Below are positions 25,029 to 34,318 of a stretch of 64,000 bases of DNA, piece by piece. Position 1 is the stretch's first letter. Every line of letters starts with the position of its first letter. The notes beneath the pieces were generated by a model. That model made no database searches. It was not told the origin of the DNA and was given only the letters and a program-made list of their open reading frames with translations. Source of the stretch: [Eubacterium] yurii (GTDB lineage: Bacteria; Bacillota; Clostridia; Peptostreptococcales; Filifactoraceae); contig FUZS01000016.1 of NCBI GenBank assembly GCA_900167215.1, forward strand, positions 1 to 64,000. The letters run 5' to 3'. A program made the position numbers and the translations under genes.

Positions 25029-25277
25029 TTAAAGGATAATCTTACTAATTTTAAGCCATTTAATATATTATCCAAATTTTTAATTAAAATCTGAACATAT
25101 TCTTTTCCATTCTCAATTTCCCCCGTAATATTCTCAATAAAAATAGCAAATTTTCAAAAATGTTTGTACAAATTTCAAAATAATAGCATTAATTTTCAAA
25201 ATAGACTATACAAAAATAAAAATTAATTATAGAATATAGTAAGAGAAGTTTTTTTACTTAAATATCAGGAGATAAAG

Positions 25278-26558
25278 ATGATTTTTTTATCGAATAAGAT
25301 TGATTCGACTTCATATACATTGATTCACAACACCTTTTTCGAGCAGATACTGCCTTATATAGACAGTGCCTATCTCAAAATATATTTTTACTCTTTTTAC
25401 TTAGCTGCAAACATTGACAAGGTAGGGATAAAGACCAATGTACAGATAGCAAACGAACTTCATATACCTGAAACAGATGTACTTTCAGCCTTTGATTATC
25501 TCGAAAAGTGCAATCTAATCAGAAAGCACCACATAGAAAACTCATCCGCAGACAACTACAGCGTAGAGATTTTACCTATAGAAAAGTATGCTGTAAAGAG
25601 CGAAACTTCCTACGAAGAGGAATATCTTACACAAAAAAATGAAAATTTAAAAAATATGTACGATAATATAGAAGAGATAATCCAAAGGAATCTGAATGCC
25701 AACGAAATAAGAAAGATAGACTCGGTCATAAAAAATAATGACCTCTCTTATGATGTCGTGGTTGAGGCCTTCAAGTTCGTATATTACAACAAAAAATCTT
25801 CATCTATCACTACAGTGATGAGCACAATCAAGCAGTGGATAAGTGACGGCATCCATACGTCAAATGACCTTGACAGCAATCTTTTCAACATCAACGAAAG
25901 ATATGCGACATATAGGAAGATACTCAAATATTTTGGAGAGTACCGCCTACCTACCAAGCCTGAAATAAAGATTATGAACAAGTGGATTGACGATTACAAT
26001 TTTTCAATAGAAGTGATAGAAAAGGCAATAGACGAGACACTTAAGATAAAGACGCCTAATTTCAAATACTTGGACGCCATAATGGACAACTGGCAAAAAC
26101 TTTACACTGCAAATAAAGAATTGACTAAGACAAATCAGGTGAGTTATGCGGATTTCAAAGTTGAGATAATGTTCCACATGAATATGGACAGACTTGACAA
26201 CTCTCAGGAAAAGATGATGTCTTTCCTATACAAAAACTACAAAAAAGACATAGTGCTTTCAGCTATAGACTATGTGAAAAAAGACAAAAAAAGAGAGCTT
26301 TCCCTAAATTCACTATTTGACTTTATCACATCGTCATCAATGGATGACAAACTTGAAAGCGAAACTGTAATAACGTTTGGCAACATAACTTTGGAACAGA
26401 TGGAAAAGGTGCTTGAGGCACAGGAAAAACAAAGAGAGGCAAAAAAGCCTAAAACTAAAGAAAATCAAAAAGAAAAGTCATTTGTAAACACGCCTGCTCT
26501 TAGCGGAAAAGAGCTGGAGGAATTTTTGCTTGATAAAAATGACTTGGACAATTTTTAA
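25278..26558 (+). CDS. DnaD-domain replication protein
   Basis: A 426-residue protein. The N-terminal winged helix (about 1-110) resembles the DnaB/DnaD N domain. One DnaD C-terminal (DDBH2) unit lies at about 125-180 (YDVVVEAFKFVYYNKKSSSITTV...IKQWISDGI) and a second at about 205-265 (FSIEVIEKAIDETLKIKTPNFKYLDAIMDNW). The C-terminus is Lys/Glu-rich. Proteins of this type load helicase at the primosome or are phage replication proteins. The chromosomal context (followed by pulA, no phage genes) favours a house replication role. CAGGAGATAAAG precedes the ATG. Confidence 0.85.
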   Translation: MIFLSNKIDSTSYTLIHNTFFEQILPYIDSAYLKIYFYSFYLAANIDKVGIKTNVQIANELHIPETDVLSAFDYLEKCNLIRKHHIENSSADNYSVEILPIEKYAVKSETSYEEEYLTQKNENLKNMYDNIEEIIQRNLNANEIRKIDSVIKNNDLSYDVVVEAFKFVYYNKKSSSITTVMSTIKQWISDGIHTSNDLDSNLFNINERYATYRKILKYFGEYRLPTKPEIKIMNKWIDDYNFSIEVIEKAIDETLKIKTPNFKYLDAIMDNWQKLYTANKELTKTNQVSYADFKVEIMFHMNMDRLDNSQEKMMSFLYKNYKKDIVLSAIDYVKKDKKRELSLNSLFDFITSSSMDDKLESETVITFGNITLEQMEKVLEAQEKQREAKKPKTKENQKEKSFVNTPALSGKELEEFLLDKNDLDNF

Positions 26559-26581
26559 ATAATAAAAAGGGATGATAATGT

Positions 26582-28486
26582 ATGATTACCCAAGATGTAT
26601 ATCATTTTGACGATTTGGACGAGCGGTTTTACTACGACGGAGAACTCGGAGCGATATATAGCAAAGAAGAAACTATATTCAGAGTTTGGTCGCCGTTAGC
26701 AAGGGGCATCAGACTGAATCTGTACGGCAAATGTATTGCAAAAAGCAAAGTAGCGGAATATGACATGCTACTAAAGGAAAACGGTGTTTGGGAATACACC
26801 CTCAAAGGAGATAACAAAAATGTTTTTTATACCTACAGTGTAGATATAGAGGGCAAGGTGGAGGAAACCATAGACATCTACGCCAAGACTTCCGGAGTAA
26901 ACGGCAAGATGGGTATGGTATTTGACAGGGATGATGTAACACCTGAAGGATTTTACAGCCATGACACATCTCATATCAAATCAAAGGACGAGGCAATATT
27001 ATACGAATTACATGTGCGTGACTTTTCATCTGATGAAAATGCCTCATTTGTATTTAAGAAAAAATTTAAGGCATTTACAGAAGATAATGTGAAAAACTCT
27101 CTTGGAGATGTGGTTGGACTTGACTATATCAAAAATCTCGGAGTTACACATATACACCTGCTACCTGTATTTGACTTCGGTACAGTGGATGAGTCATCAG
27201 CAGAGCCGTCTTACAACTGGGGCTACGACCCTGACAACTACAATGTACTGGAAGGCTCATACTCTATAAATCCTTATGACGGACTTTCCAGAGTCAGAGA
27301 ATTCAAAGAATTGGTTATGAAGGCTCACGAAAAGGGACTGGGCATAATAATGGATGTGGTGTACAATCACACATACCACGGTTTTGACTCTTCATTTTCC
27401 AAGATTGTACCTCATTACTACTACAGGCACTTCGGCGGATATTTTGCCAACGGCTCAGGCTGCGGCAACGAAATAGCAAGCGAGAGGAAGATGGTAAGAA
27501 AGTTCATCATAGACTCCCTCTGCTATCTTGCAAGCGAGTACAGACTTGACGGATTCAGATTTGACCTTATGGGCTTGCTTGACATAGAAACCCTTAATAT
27601 CTGCAGTCAAAAACTCAAGGAAATAAATCCTAACATCGTATTGTACGGTGAAGGATGGACAGGTGGAGACAGCCCACTTTGTTACGAAAGAAGGGCAGTA
27701 AAGTCAAACGCTGTAAAGGTACCTGCTATTTCAATGTTTTCAGATGATTTTAGAGATATAATCAAGGGCAATGTCTTTGATGAAAAAAACTGCGGATATA
27801 TAAACGGAGATAACGAAAGAACTTCTGAAATAGTAAAATCCTTACTTTGTGGCGGAATCTTCCATCCGTCGGTAAATAGAGGTATTGAATATTGTTGGAC
27901 AGATGATCCTATGCAGGCAGTCAACTATGTGGAGGCACATGACAACTATACCTTCCACGACAAGCTCAGACTATCTATGATTTATGCAAGTGAAGATGAC
28001 ATAATAGCAGTGGATAAACTGGGAGCGGTGTTGATATTCCTATCACAGGGAGTACCGTTTATACAGGCAGGTCAGGAGTTTTTGAGGTCAAAATACGACG
28101 GCAAGTTCTATAATCACAACAGCTATAACGCCAGCGACAAACTGAACTCTCTAAAATGGAATTATATAACAAGATACAGCGATGTAGTGGACTACTATAG
28201 AGGGCTTATAGCTATTAAAAAGAACTTTTACGAATTTAGGATGAAGACTGCCGGAGAAATATGCGACAATATATCATTTACTGATTTAAGATACGGAGCA
28301 TTTATAATGCACATCAAAAACTTTATGCTGATACTCAATCCGCTCGCTGAAGATATAGATGTACCCATATGGAGCAAGGCAGATGTCTATGTAGACAATC
28401 ACAAGGCATCAGCAGATATAATGTATTCCTTGGAAAATCAACTTAGTGTAAAGGCAAAATCAGCAATGCTGGTGAAGATGGATTAA
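26582..28486 (+). CDS. pulA: Type I pullulanase
   Basis: A 634-residue cytoplasmic debranching enzyme of family GH13_14 that hydrolyses alpha-1,6 links of pullulan, glycogen or limit dextrins. The N-terminal CBM48 fold (about 20-110) is followed by YELHVRDFS, the type I signature YNWGYDPDNYN (211-221), DVVYNHTY, the nucleophile region GFRFDLMG (Asp about 328), the acid/base Glu in GEGWTGG (about 357) and VEAHDNYTFHD. There is no signal peptide. GGGATGATA precedes the ATG. It lies 23 bases after the DnaD gene and may be co-transcribed with it. Terminator at 28693. Confidence 0.93.
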   Translation: MITQDVYHFDDLDERFYYDGELGAIYSKEETIFRVWSPLARGIRLNLYGKCIAKSKVAEYDMLLKENGVWEYTLKGDNKNVFYTYSVDIEGKVEETIDIYAKTSGVNGKMGMVFDRDDVTPEGFYSHDTSHIKSKDEAILYELHVRDFSSDENASFVFKKKFKAFTEDNVKNSLGDVVGLDYIKNLGVTHIHLLPVFDFGTVDESSAEPSYNWGYDPDNYNVLEGSYSINPYDGLSRVREFKELVMKAHEKGLGIIMDVVYNHTYHGFDSSFSKIVPHYYYRHFGGYFANGSGCGNEIASERKMVRKFIIDSLCYLASEYRLDGFRFDLMGLLDIETLNICSQKLKEINPNIVLYGEGWTGGDSPLCYERRAVKSNAVKVPAISMFSDDFRDIIKGNVFDEKNCGYINGDNERTSEIVKSLLCGGIFHPSVNRGIEYCWTDDPMQAVNYVEAHDNYTFHDKLRLSMIYASEDDIIAVDKLGAVLIFLSQGVPFIQAGQEFLRSKYDGKFYNHNSYNASDKLNSLKWNYITRYSDVVDYYRGLIAIKKNFYEFRMKTAGEICDNISFTDLRYGAFIMHIKNFMLILNPLAEDIDVPIWSKADVYVDNHKASADIMYSLENQLSVKAKSAMLVKMD

Positions 28487-28501
28487 GAAAAAATATTGTA
28501 A

Positions 28502-28633
28502 TACTAAAATCTAATAGAAGAATGGAAATATTTTATAAAAATGGATACACTAAATATTTATTAACTAAAGATATGTTAAGAAGTATCTCAAGGATAGGAT
28601 TAATAAAATCCATAGATTAAATAGAGTTTAGTA
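28502..28633 (+). mobile_element. Family 2 miniature element, TSD TAA
   Basis: A 132-base element from TACTAAAATCTAATAGAAGAATGG to ATCCATAGATTAAATAGAGTTTAGTA ends, with TAA on both flanks (28499-28501 and 28634-28636). It begins 15 bases after the pullulanase stop, before its terminator. Confidence 0.75.
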
Positions 28634-28692
28634 TAAGACTAATATAACTTAAATTAATAAATTAAAAATCTATGATACTATAAAATCTAATT

Positions 28693-28756
28693 AAAAAAGA
28701 TCGTCTATCAACTTTAGAATTTGAGTTTAATTCTTAAAGCGACGGGCGATCTTTTT
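28693..28756 (+). terminator. Terminator downstream of pulA
   Basis: AAAAAGATCG pairs with CGATCTTTTT. Inside it a second stem CTTTAGAATT/AATTCTTAAAG is formed. A T-run follows. The A-run upstream may also let it act for the convergent gene at 28886. Confidence 0.75.
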
Positions 28757-28885
28757 ATTTCTATGCTAAAGTCCTGTTGTTAATTTTAGATTAACTACTT
28801 ATAAATCTTAGATTTAATATGAATAATCAAAAATACTCTTAATACTCTTAACTTTTAATATTAGATACTTATCTAAAATCTTCCA

Positions 28886-29377
28886 TTATTTTTCAATATA
28901 AAGTTCATCTTCAAATATTACATTTCTTCTTATAAAGATAAATGCTATTGGAATTATTGGAAATACAGCTGCCAAAAAAGTCATATACGGTGCAGAAGGC
29001 TTGTGTATTTTTCTTAGCAGACCATATGATATATGAAGAAAAGACATCATAAATACCAAAGCCATGACCATTCCAAATGTATTTAAATTAATAGCAAAAA
29101 AAGAAACTATCATCAAAACCGAAAGTATAACTCCCCTTACCTTAGTCAGATTAAGAAACTCCACATCACCACAGAGCATACCTACCAGTAAAAACTTTAT
29201 AAGCGGTATCCAAGCAAGTATGGCATATTTACCATAGCCGTTGTTTTTTGCAAGGCAGGTCAATGAAACACTGAGTAAACCATAACAGATGAGTGCACCT
29301 ATGCAAAAAGCTACTACTGCAAACAAACCCACAGTTATAATAAAAAAATCGAGTGCCAGCAAAACCATAACAACCAT
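28886..29377 (-). CDS. Small membrane protein, unknown function
   Basis: A 163-residue protein with four or five hydrophobic segments (about 3-38, 50-68, 85-117, 132-150) and a polar C-terminal tail ending DELYIEK. I do not recognise a family. The YGKYAILAWIPLIKF stretch recalls small DUF-type membrane proteins of Firmicutes with a conserved W-I/V-P. AAGGGTGATTT lies before the ATG. It is a single gene between two miniature elements. Confidence 0.7.
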   Translation of the reverse strand: MVVMVLLALDFFIITVGLFAVVAFCIGALICYGLLSVSLTCLAKNNGYGKYAILAWIPLIKFLLVGMLCGDVEFLNLTKVRGVILSVLMIVSFFAINLNTFGMVMALVFMMSFLHISYGLLRKIHKPSAPYMTFLAAVFPIIPIAFIFIRRNVIFEDELYIEK

Positions 29378-29583
29378 AATAAATCACCCTTCATAATACA
29401 ATAAAAACATAGTCTATTTAATATTTTGAAATATAAATACCGCAAAAATGATTGAGATAATCTAATCTACAAAAAATATAACAAATTTTTTAATCAATAT
29501 TATTTCTACTTTATAAAAATATAAGACAAGCTATATACTTTTGTCCTTTTAATCTCATAGCTATTGAAAATAAATTAAATTGA

Positions 29584-29707
29584 TACTATTATCTATTTAA
29601 TCTATGGATAATATTCATCACTTGTTTTTAAAAAATAACATATTATTTGTAATTTCATTCTAAATACACTGAACAGATTTTAGCCATTATTTAATTAATT
29701 TTTATTA
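29584..29707 (-). mobile_element. Family 2 miniature element, TSD TGA
   Basis: A 124-base element from TACTATTATCTATTTAATC to AATTTTTATTA (last bases mutated from TTTAGTA), flanked by TGA (29581-29583 and 29708-29710). Confidence 0.7.
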
Positions 29708-29745
29708 TGACTTTTGATTTATGACATCATTATAAGATGTATCAA

Positions 29746-29916
29746 TTATGCATCCAAGCCTTCCATCATTATCTCTATATCTATGGACTCATCAAATAGA
29801 GGATTTTTGATGTCTTTGTTCTTGTCCTTCGTAAGACGTGACAAAAAATCATAAGTAAGCTTATAATCCTCCGGACTTAGAGCGTCAATTAAAAAATGTA
29901 AAGATTCTTTATTCAT
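29746..29916 (-). CDS. Small acidic protein, unknown function
   Basis: A 56-residue protein with a strong ribosome site (ATAGGAGATTGTT) before the ATG. The sequence starts MNKESLHFLIDALSPEDY, continues with a predicted amphipathic helix (LTYDFLSRLTKDKNKD) and ends in an acidic IDIEIMMEGLDA. It has no cysteines and no membrane helix. I do not recognise a family. It may be a small regulator or partner protein. It stands alone between a miniature element and the acyltransferase gene. Confidence 0.65.
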   Translation of the reverse strand: MNKESLHFLIDALSPEDYKLTYDFLSRLTKDKNKDIKNPLFDESIDIEIMMEGLDA

Positions 29917-29978
29917 AACAATCTCCTATAAAATTTATTTTTATAATTTAAAAAAACACTAAAAAAATATTAGTCTTA

Positions 29979-30035
29979 ATAACTCAACTTTCCCACTGAA
30001 ATTATAGCAATTTTAGTTGAAATTTGCATATTTAT
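29979..30035. repeat. Partial copy (one end) of the family 3 miniature element
   Basis: AACTCAACTTTCCCACTGAAAT and the following 35 bases match the left end of the element at 48290 at most positions. No matching right end is found before the acyltransferase stop, so this is a truncated copy. Confidence 0.5.
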
Positions 30036-30048
30036 TGATTTTTTAGTA

Positions 30049-31092
30049 TCATATCAAATACTTCCTTACAAATCCTATCTTTGAAAGCAGTAGATACAAG
30101 ATGTAACTACATATAAATACTATGAGCATAACTGTAGGTACCGCAATTATCACCGGGAAAGATGAGGTCTGAATTCCTTTGAAAAATAAGATTTTCAAAA
30201 ATATATCATGTACTAAAAATATTGCAAACGAAGCATTTGAAAGCTTAGCTACAAACTTTGCCCTAAAAAGCTTAAAATCACTTGAATAAACCATGCCGAA
30301 AAATCCGTATGACATCATCGCCACAGTAAAGGACATACCTCCCCAAAATGTGATGTCCACATCATTTTTGTACATACATAGCGCTATTGTAAGTATCATG
30401 GAAAGCACAAGCCCTGATACAAAGGCAAGGACATATTTAGAAGTATTCTTCACATTTTGAGATATATAATACCCCAACACTCCGTATCCAATGGACGCAT
30501 AGCCCATAGGCATGGAGATGTATTGAGTAAGATTGCGAAATTTCCCGACTACTTCAAAGCCCAAAAATGTCGGCAATACTATGCCAAGAGCAAACCAGAC
30601 AAGCAAGAAATATCTTATATGCTCAGTTTTAGCACTATTAATAAATATTTTGACTATAGGTGTAAGTAAGTAAAATAAAAACATTATATAGATGAAGTAC
30701 AGCTGATAGTTATGGTTGAAATATATCATATTTTTAAGAGCAAGCTTGATACTCTCCATCTCCACTACTCCTACCTGAGTATATCTGTAGTAGAGCTGGA
30801 AGAGCTCGTATATGCTCGCCCAAAATATCAACGGTATCAAAACCCTTGGTATATATTTTTTGAAGATATCTCTTATACTTATATTTCTTGACTTGTCAAA
30901 GAGCAGTGCCCCTGAGCACATGAAAAAAAGAGGTACTGCAGACGCAACGACAGACCTGTAAAAGGCTGTAAGCAAAAAACTCTTAGAGCCTATTTGGTAA
31001 TCATACAGAGCATTTGCCAGCACATGTATGCCTATTACAAAAATTATCGCCATAGTTTTTATGAAGTCAATCTTGTAATTTCTCTCTTGCAT
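30049..31092 (-). CDS. Acyltransferase family 3 membrane protein (OafA-like)
   Basis: A 347-residue protein with about ten transmembrane helices. The N-terminus KIDFIKTMAIIFVIGIHVLAN carries the catalytic His typical of this family, and VPLFFMCSGALLF is the second hallmark. Such enzymes transfer acetyl or other acyl groups to surface sugars or peptidoglycan. It is the last gene of the murJ - DUF5693 - csaB operon (35 bases after csaB), so the substrate is probably a secondary cell-wall polysaccharide made by that set (inference). GAGGGAAAG precedes the ATG. Confidence 0.88.
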   Translation of the reverse strand: MQERNYKIDFIKTMAIIFVIGIHVLANALYDYQIGSKSFLLTAFYRSVVASAVPLFFMCSGALLFDKSRNISIRDIFKKYIPRVLIPLIFWASIYELFQLYYRYTQVGVVEMESIKLALKNMIYFNHNYQLYFIYIMFLFYLLTPIVKIFINSAKTEHIRYFLLVWFALGIVLPTFLGFEVVGKFRNLTQYISMPMGYASIGYGVLGYYISQNVKNTSKYVLAFVSGLVLSMILTIALCMYKNDVDITFWGGMSFTVAMMSYGFFGMVYSSDFKLFRAKFVAKLSNASFAIFLVHDIFLKILFFKGIQTSSFPVIIAVPTVMLIVFICSYILYLLLSKIGFVRKYLI

Positions 31093-31127
31093 CTTTCCCT
31101 CTTTTATCTTTTATAAATAGATTAAGT

Positions 31128-32216
31128 TTACATCTGAATAATCTGCTTCATGTAATCAAAATTGCTTCTTGCCATAGTTTTAATCTCTATAATATTTTGA
31201 GTTAGTTTCTCGTGATAGCTGTTGATATTTACCTCTATATCGTCAACAGCTTTTTTCATCTCGTCAAAACTCATATCCTCTATCGTACCTACACAAGGCA
31301 TATCGACCTGCCTTAATATGTTTTCTATCTTGGGATCATAGCTAAAACCAAGTACAGGAGTACCTACAGATGAGGAGAAAATCAGTCCGTGCAACCTCAT
31401 ACTGAGCACATACTTAGCCCTTCTCATCAGCCCCATCATATCTATGGGAGTTATATTGTCTATGATGTAGCTTTCGTTTTTCATCTTGCTCATTATTATC
31501 TTGGTAGCCACTTTATCGTGTGGTTGTTGCATTACGATAAAGACCACATTTTTAGCATAGGTTTCTGTGATGTAGTCGCACACATGGGCAAATATATCGG
31601 TAAACTCTCCCTGTTTTTCCCACGACCTCACAGCTACTATGACCATTTCTCTGTTTGATTCTATCTCGTTTTCTCTTAGTATCTTATCTATGACTTCATC
31701 ATCTGCAGGATTGAGGCAAAAAACAGGATCTGTAGTCATAAAAATCTTTTTATTCTTCACTTCCATAGACTCTACCAGCTCCATAGCCTCTTTGTCTCTT
31801 AGAGTTACCAAATCAGCTCTTTCTATGGATCTTTTCACCCTTGCAATATTGGCTCCGTTTTTCAGCGGTCCTATGCCGTTTGCATATATCATCACCTTCT
31901 TGCCGAGCATCTTTGCCATATTGATAATACTTGTATAGTATATCAGCGAGCGTGTGCTGGTCTTATCTTGGAAGAGTGTACCTCCTCCGCTTATCAGCAC
32001 ATCGCAAGAAAGCAAGGCGCTTATTATGCAAAAAGGATTGAATCTCTTCACCGCATTTATTCCGTATTTTTCCTTAGTAAAGGCAATATTATCGGAAAGC
32101 ACCGTGATTTTCGCATCTTTGTCGATAGCTCTTATATTTTGTATTATTGATTTGAGGATTGCTTCATCTCCGGCGTTATTGTAGCCGTAGTATCCTGACA
32201 GCAATATATTACTCAT
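31128..32216 (-). CDS. csaB: Polysaccharide pyruvyl transferase, CsaB family
   Basis: A 362-residue GT-like enzyme that adds ketal-linked pyruvate from phosphoenolpyruvate to a cell-wall glycan. SGYYGYNNAGDEAILKSII at the N-terminus, SGGGTLFQDKTS and the C-terminal RLHGLIFSSSVGTPVLGFSYDPKI are the hallmarks of CsaB. In bacilli and clostridia the pyruvylated glycan is the anchor for SLH-domain surface proteins. The gene start overlaps the end of the DUF5693 gene by 8 bases (translational coupling), with AGGAAGAAAATTC before the ATG. Confidence 0.92.
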   Translation of the reverse strand: MSNILLSGYYGYNNAGDEAILKSIIQNIRAIDKDAKITVLSDNIAFTKEKYGINAVKRFNPFCIISALLSCDVLISGGGTLFQDKTSTRSLIYYTSIINMAKMLGKKVMIYANGIGPLKNGANIARVKRSIERADLVTLRDKEAMELVESMEVKNKKIFMTTDPVFCLNPADDEVIDKILRENEIESNREMVIVAVRSWEKQGEFTDIFAHVCDYITETYAKNVVFIVMQQPHDKVATKIIMSKMKNESYIIDNITPIDMMGLMRRAKYVLSMRLHGLIFSSSVGTPVLGFSYDPKIENILRQVDMPCVGTIEDMSFDEMKKAVDDIEVNINSYHEKLTQNIIEIKTMARSNFDYMKQIIQM

Positions 32217-34308
32217 GAATTTTCTTCCTTTTTATTAGATTTTCTACCGCAATAAACAATAAGGCTATGAAAAATGTGATTATCACTGATATTATATACT
32301 CGCCTACAGTCCTGTATACAGACATCATAAACGGAGTCCTTATATGTGAAAATGTGTTTAGGATATTTGCCTGCCCTATAGTCGCCGCAATGGCAAAAAG
32401 TATATAAGTTGTCTTAAATATCTTCTTTCCGGAAATCATAACAAAGATGATAAGTGCCGGAAATCCTAAAAATATAGCCTTGTTTCTCGGTCTTGCAGGA
32501 GTGATAAACTCAAGCACATTCCTAAGTATAAGCTCTGAAGTCGCAGGTTCGACATTTGAGTCGTGTCCGCTCCTTATTATCATCAGCCCAAGCACCCCTA
32601 TCATTACAAAGGCAAGTAATGCCTGCCATACCTTGACATTTTTTTGGAGTGACTCGGACAATTGTGATGTCAATGAGCTTTCCTTATGGAAGTATTGACT
32701 TACTCCTATTATACTCAAAAAAGTAAATACTGTTATTAGCAATGGGAACATCTGCGAAATCTTGACTCCGGAGAACTTTTTAAACTCAAGCATATATATG
32801 CTGTCTCCGTAAAATGCCGCCACAAAAACCGAACCCATAAATGAGATAAGCACGCATACAGTCAATACGCCCACACCTTTTGCAAAAAGTTGAAGGTATG
32901 ACTTTTCTTTAAGTGTCTTGTCCTTTTCATATATCTTGACCATATTGAGCAGATATATTATAGACAGAGTCGGGAAGATAATAGTGGCAGCAAGTGCATA
33001 ATGCGGATAGAATCTTCCTAAGTCAAGCACTATTGTACCCATTGCTCCTATTACTACAAGACTCATAAATATAAGTTGAGCCTTTTTATTTTTTACAAAG
33101 GATGAAAAGATTATAGAAAGAGCTGCAACTATAGGCAGTATAAGTACTGAGCTTCTCTCGTCAAATTTTTTCATAATCTGCATAGGACTCTCAGCTGATA
33201 CAGGTTTGATACCGTAGTATTTGTCAAGTCTTGCATTTAACTCTTCAAATCTTTGCTTATATATACTCATATCGGTTATAATTTCGCCTTCTTTAAAGTG
33301 GAAAGGTCTAAAGTAAATAACCCTTATATTTCTCTCAGTTATCGCCCTGTAATAGGTATTCATTATCTCCTGACCTTGGTGATGACGTGGCAGACCGTAG
33401 TCATATCTGTCCTGGATATAAAACAAGGTAGAAAATAATCTTGTAGCTTGATAATCCATCTTTTGGACTAAGGCAAGCAGACCTTTTGTAGCAATGTTGC
33501 CGTCTTGCAATGATGTTTCTATGCCGACAGGTATGAGATTATGCTCTATCATCTTATCTTTAAGATAGTCTACATTTTTTTCTCCACCGAGCATTTCTTC
33601 ACTGCCAAATATCACAAGTTTTTGATTAGGAGAGAATTTTTCAACAAAGGACATATATCTGTCTATTGATTTTTCTCCGTCTTGTACCAATGTGAAATAC
33701 ACTGGTCTAAGCACTATGTTTATACCGTTGTCCTTGTATCTTTGAAGCTCCTCGTCTATAAAGCCCAAGCCCATATACTCCACTAAAGATACCTTCCTAT
33801 TATCTACGGCAGTTTTTTTGCCGGTAAAATCTCTCAAAACCTGAGATGAATTATATACGAAATCGGAAAGTTTGCCCTCAATCACAAGGGTATTTTCATC
33901 ACGATAGTATATCCTCCTATCGTCTTTTATCACCTGTTTTATTCCATTTTCCACATAAGCAAGACCTTGTACAGTACCGTGCACATTTAAGTCCAGTCCG
34001 TCATAATCTGTAGAAATCTTGAAATTTTCGTTAGTTTTGAGCGAGTCAATACTGTTTTCAAAAAATACTATGGAATTTACACCCACGTCCAAAAAGTCTT
34101 TTGCGACATCCAAATCACTCTTATCTTCAAGAGCTGCAATGTTTTTGATGTCTGAAATCTCCATTATAGTTTCATAAGTCTTATATCCGTTTTCAATATT
34201 TATCCTATGTCTTATCGGAGACAATAAGGTAAAGATAAATATCACGACTATCATTAAAATCTCTACGCCGTAAGACGAATAGAAGAATTTTTCAAATCTT
34301 TTTAACAT
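32209..34308 (-). CDS. DUF5693 membrane protein
   Basis: A 699-residue protein. One N-terminal transmembrane helix (about 14-30) is followed by a large extracytoplasmic domain (about 31-390), then eight or so closely spaced helices (about 395-690). The outer domain has no catalytic motif that I can name; a TIM-barrel-like alternation of short strands (VDFFDVGVNSIVFFENS, GINIVLRPVYFT, VIYFRPFHF) is visible. The family is found beside csaB and murJ in many Firmicutes, and a role in export or polymerisation of wall glycan is inferred from that. TGAGGGTTT precedes the ATG; the gene starts 10 bases after murJ. Confidence 0.85.
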   Translation of the reverse strand: MLKRFEKFFYSSYGVEILMIVVIFIFTLLSPIRHRINIENGYKTYETIMEISDIKNIAALEDKSDLDVAKDFLDVGVNSIVFFENSIDSLKTNENFKISTDYDGLDLNVHGTVQGLAYVENGIKQVIKDDRRIYYRDENTLVIEGKLSDFVYNSSQVLRDFTGKKTAVDNRKVSLVEYMGLGFIDEELQRYKDNGINIVLRPVYFTLVQDGEKSIDRYMSFVEKFSPNQKLVIFGSEEMLGGEKNVDYLKDKMIEHNLIPVGIETSLQDGNIATKGLLALVQKMDYQATRLFSTLFYIQDRYDYGLPRHHQGQEIMNTYYRAITERNIRVIYFRPFHFKEGEIITDMSIYKQRFEELNARLDKYYGIKPVSAESPMQIMKKFDERSSVLILPIVAALSIIFSSFVKNKKAQLIFMSLVVIGAMGTIVLDLGRFYPHYALAATIIFPTLSIIYLLNMVKIYEKDKTLKEKSYLQLFAKGVGVLTVCVLISFMGSVFVAAFYGDSIYMLEFKKFSGVKISQMFPLLITVFTFLSIIGVSQYFHKESSLTSQLSESLQKNVKVWQALLAFVMIGVLGLMIIRSGHDSNVEPATSELILRNVLEFITPARPRNKAIFLGFPALIIFVMISGKKIFKTTYILFAIAATIGQANILNTFSHIRTPFMMSVYRTVGEYIISVIITFFIALLFIAVENLIKRKKIHE

Positions 34309-34318
34309 AAACCCTCAC

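Noticed and set aside
24792-25277. S-box or T-box riboswitch upstream of metN
   Set aside because: No conserved helix motifs of either class were found; the region is mostly a miniature element and AT-rich sequence.
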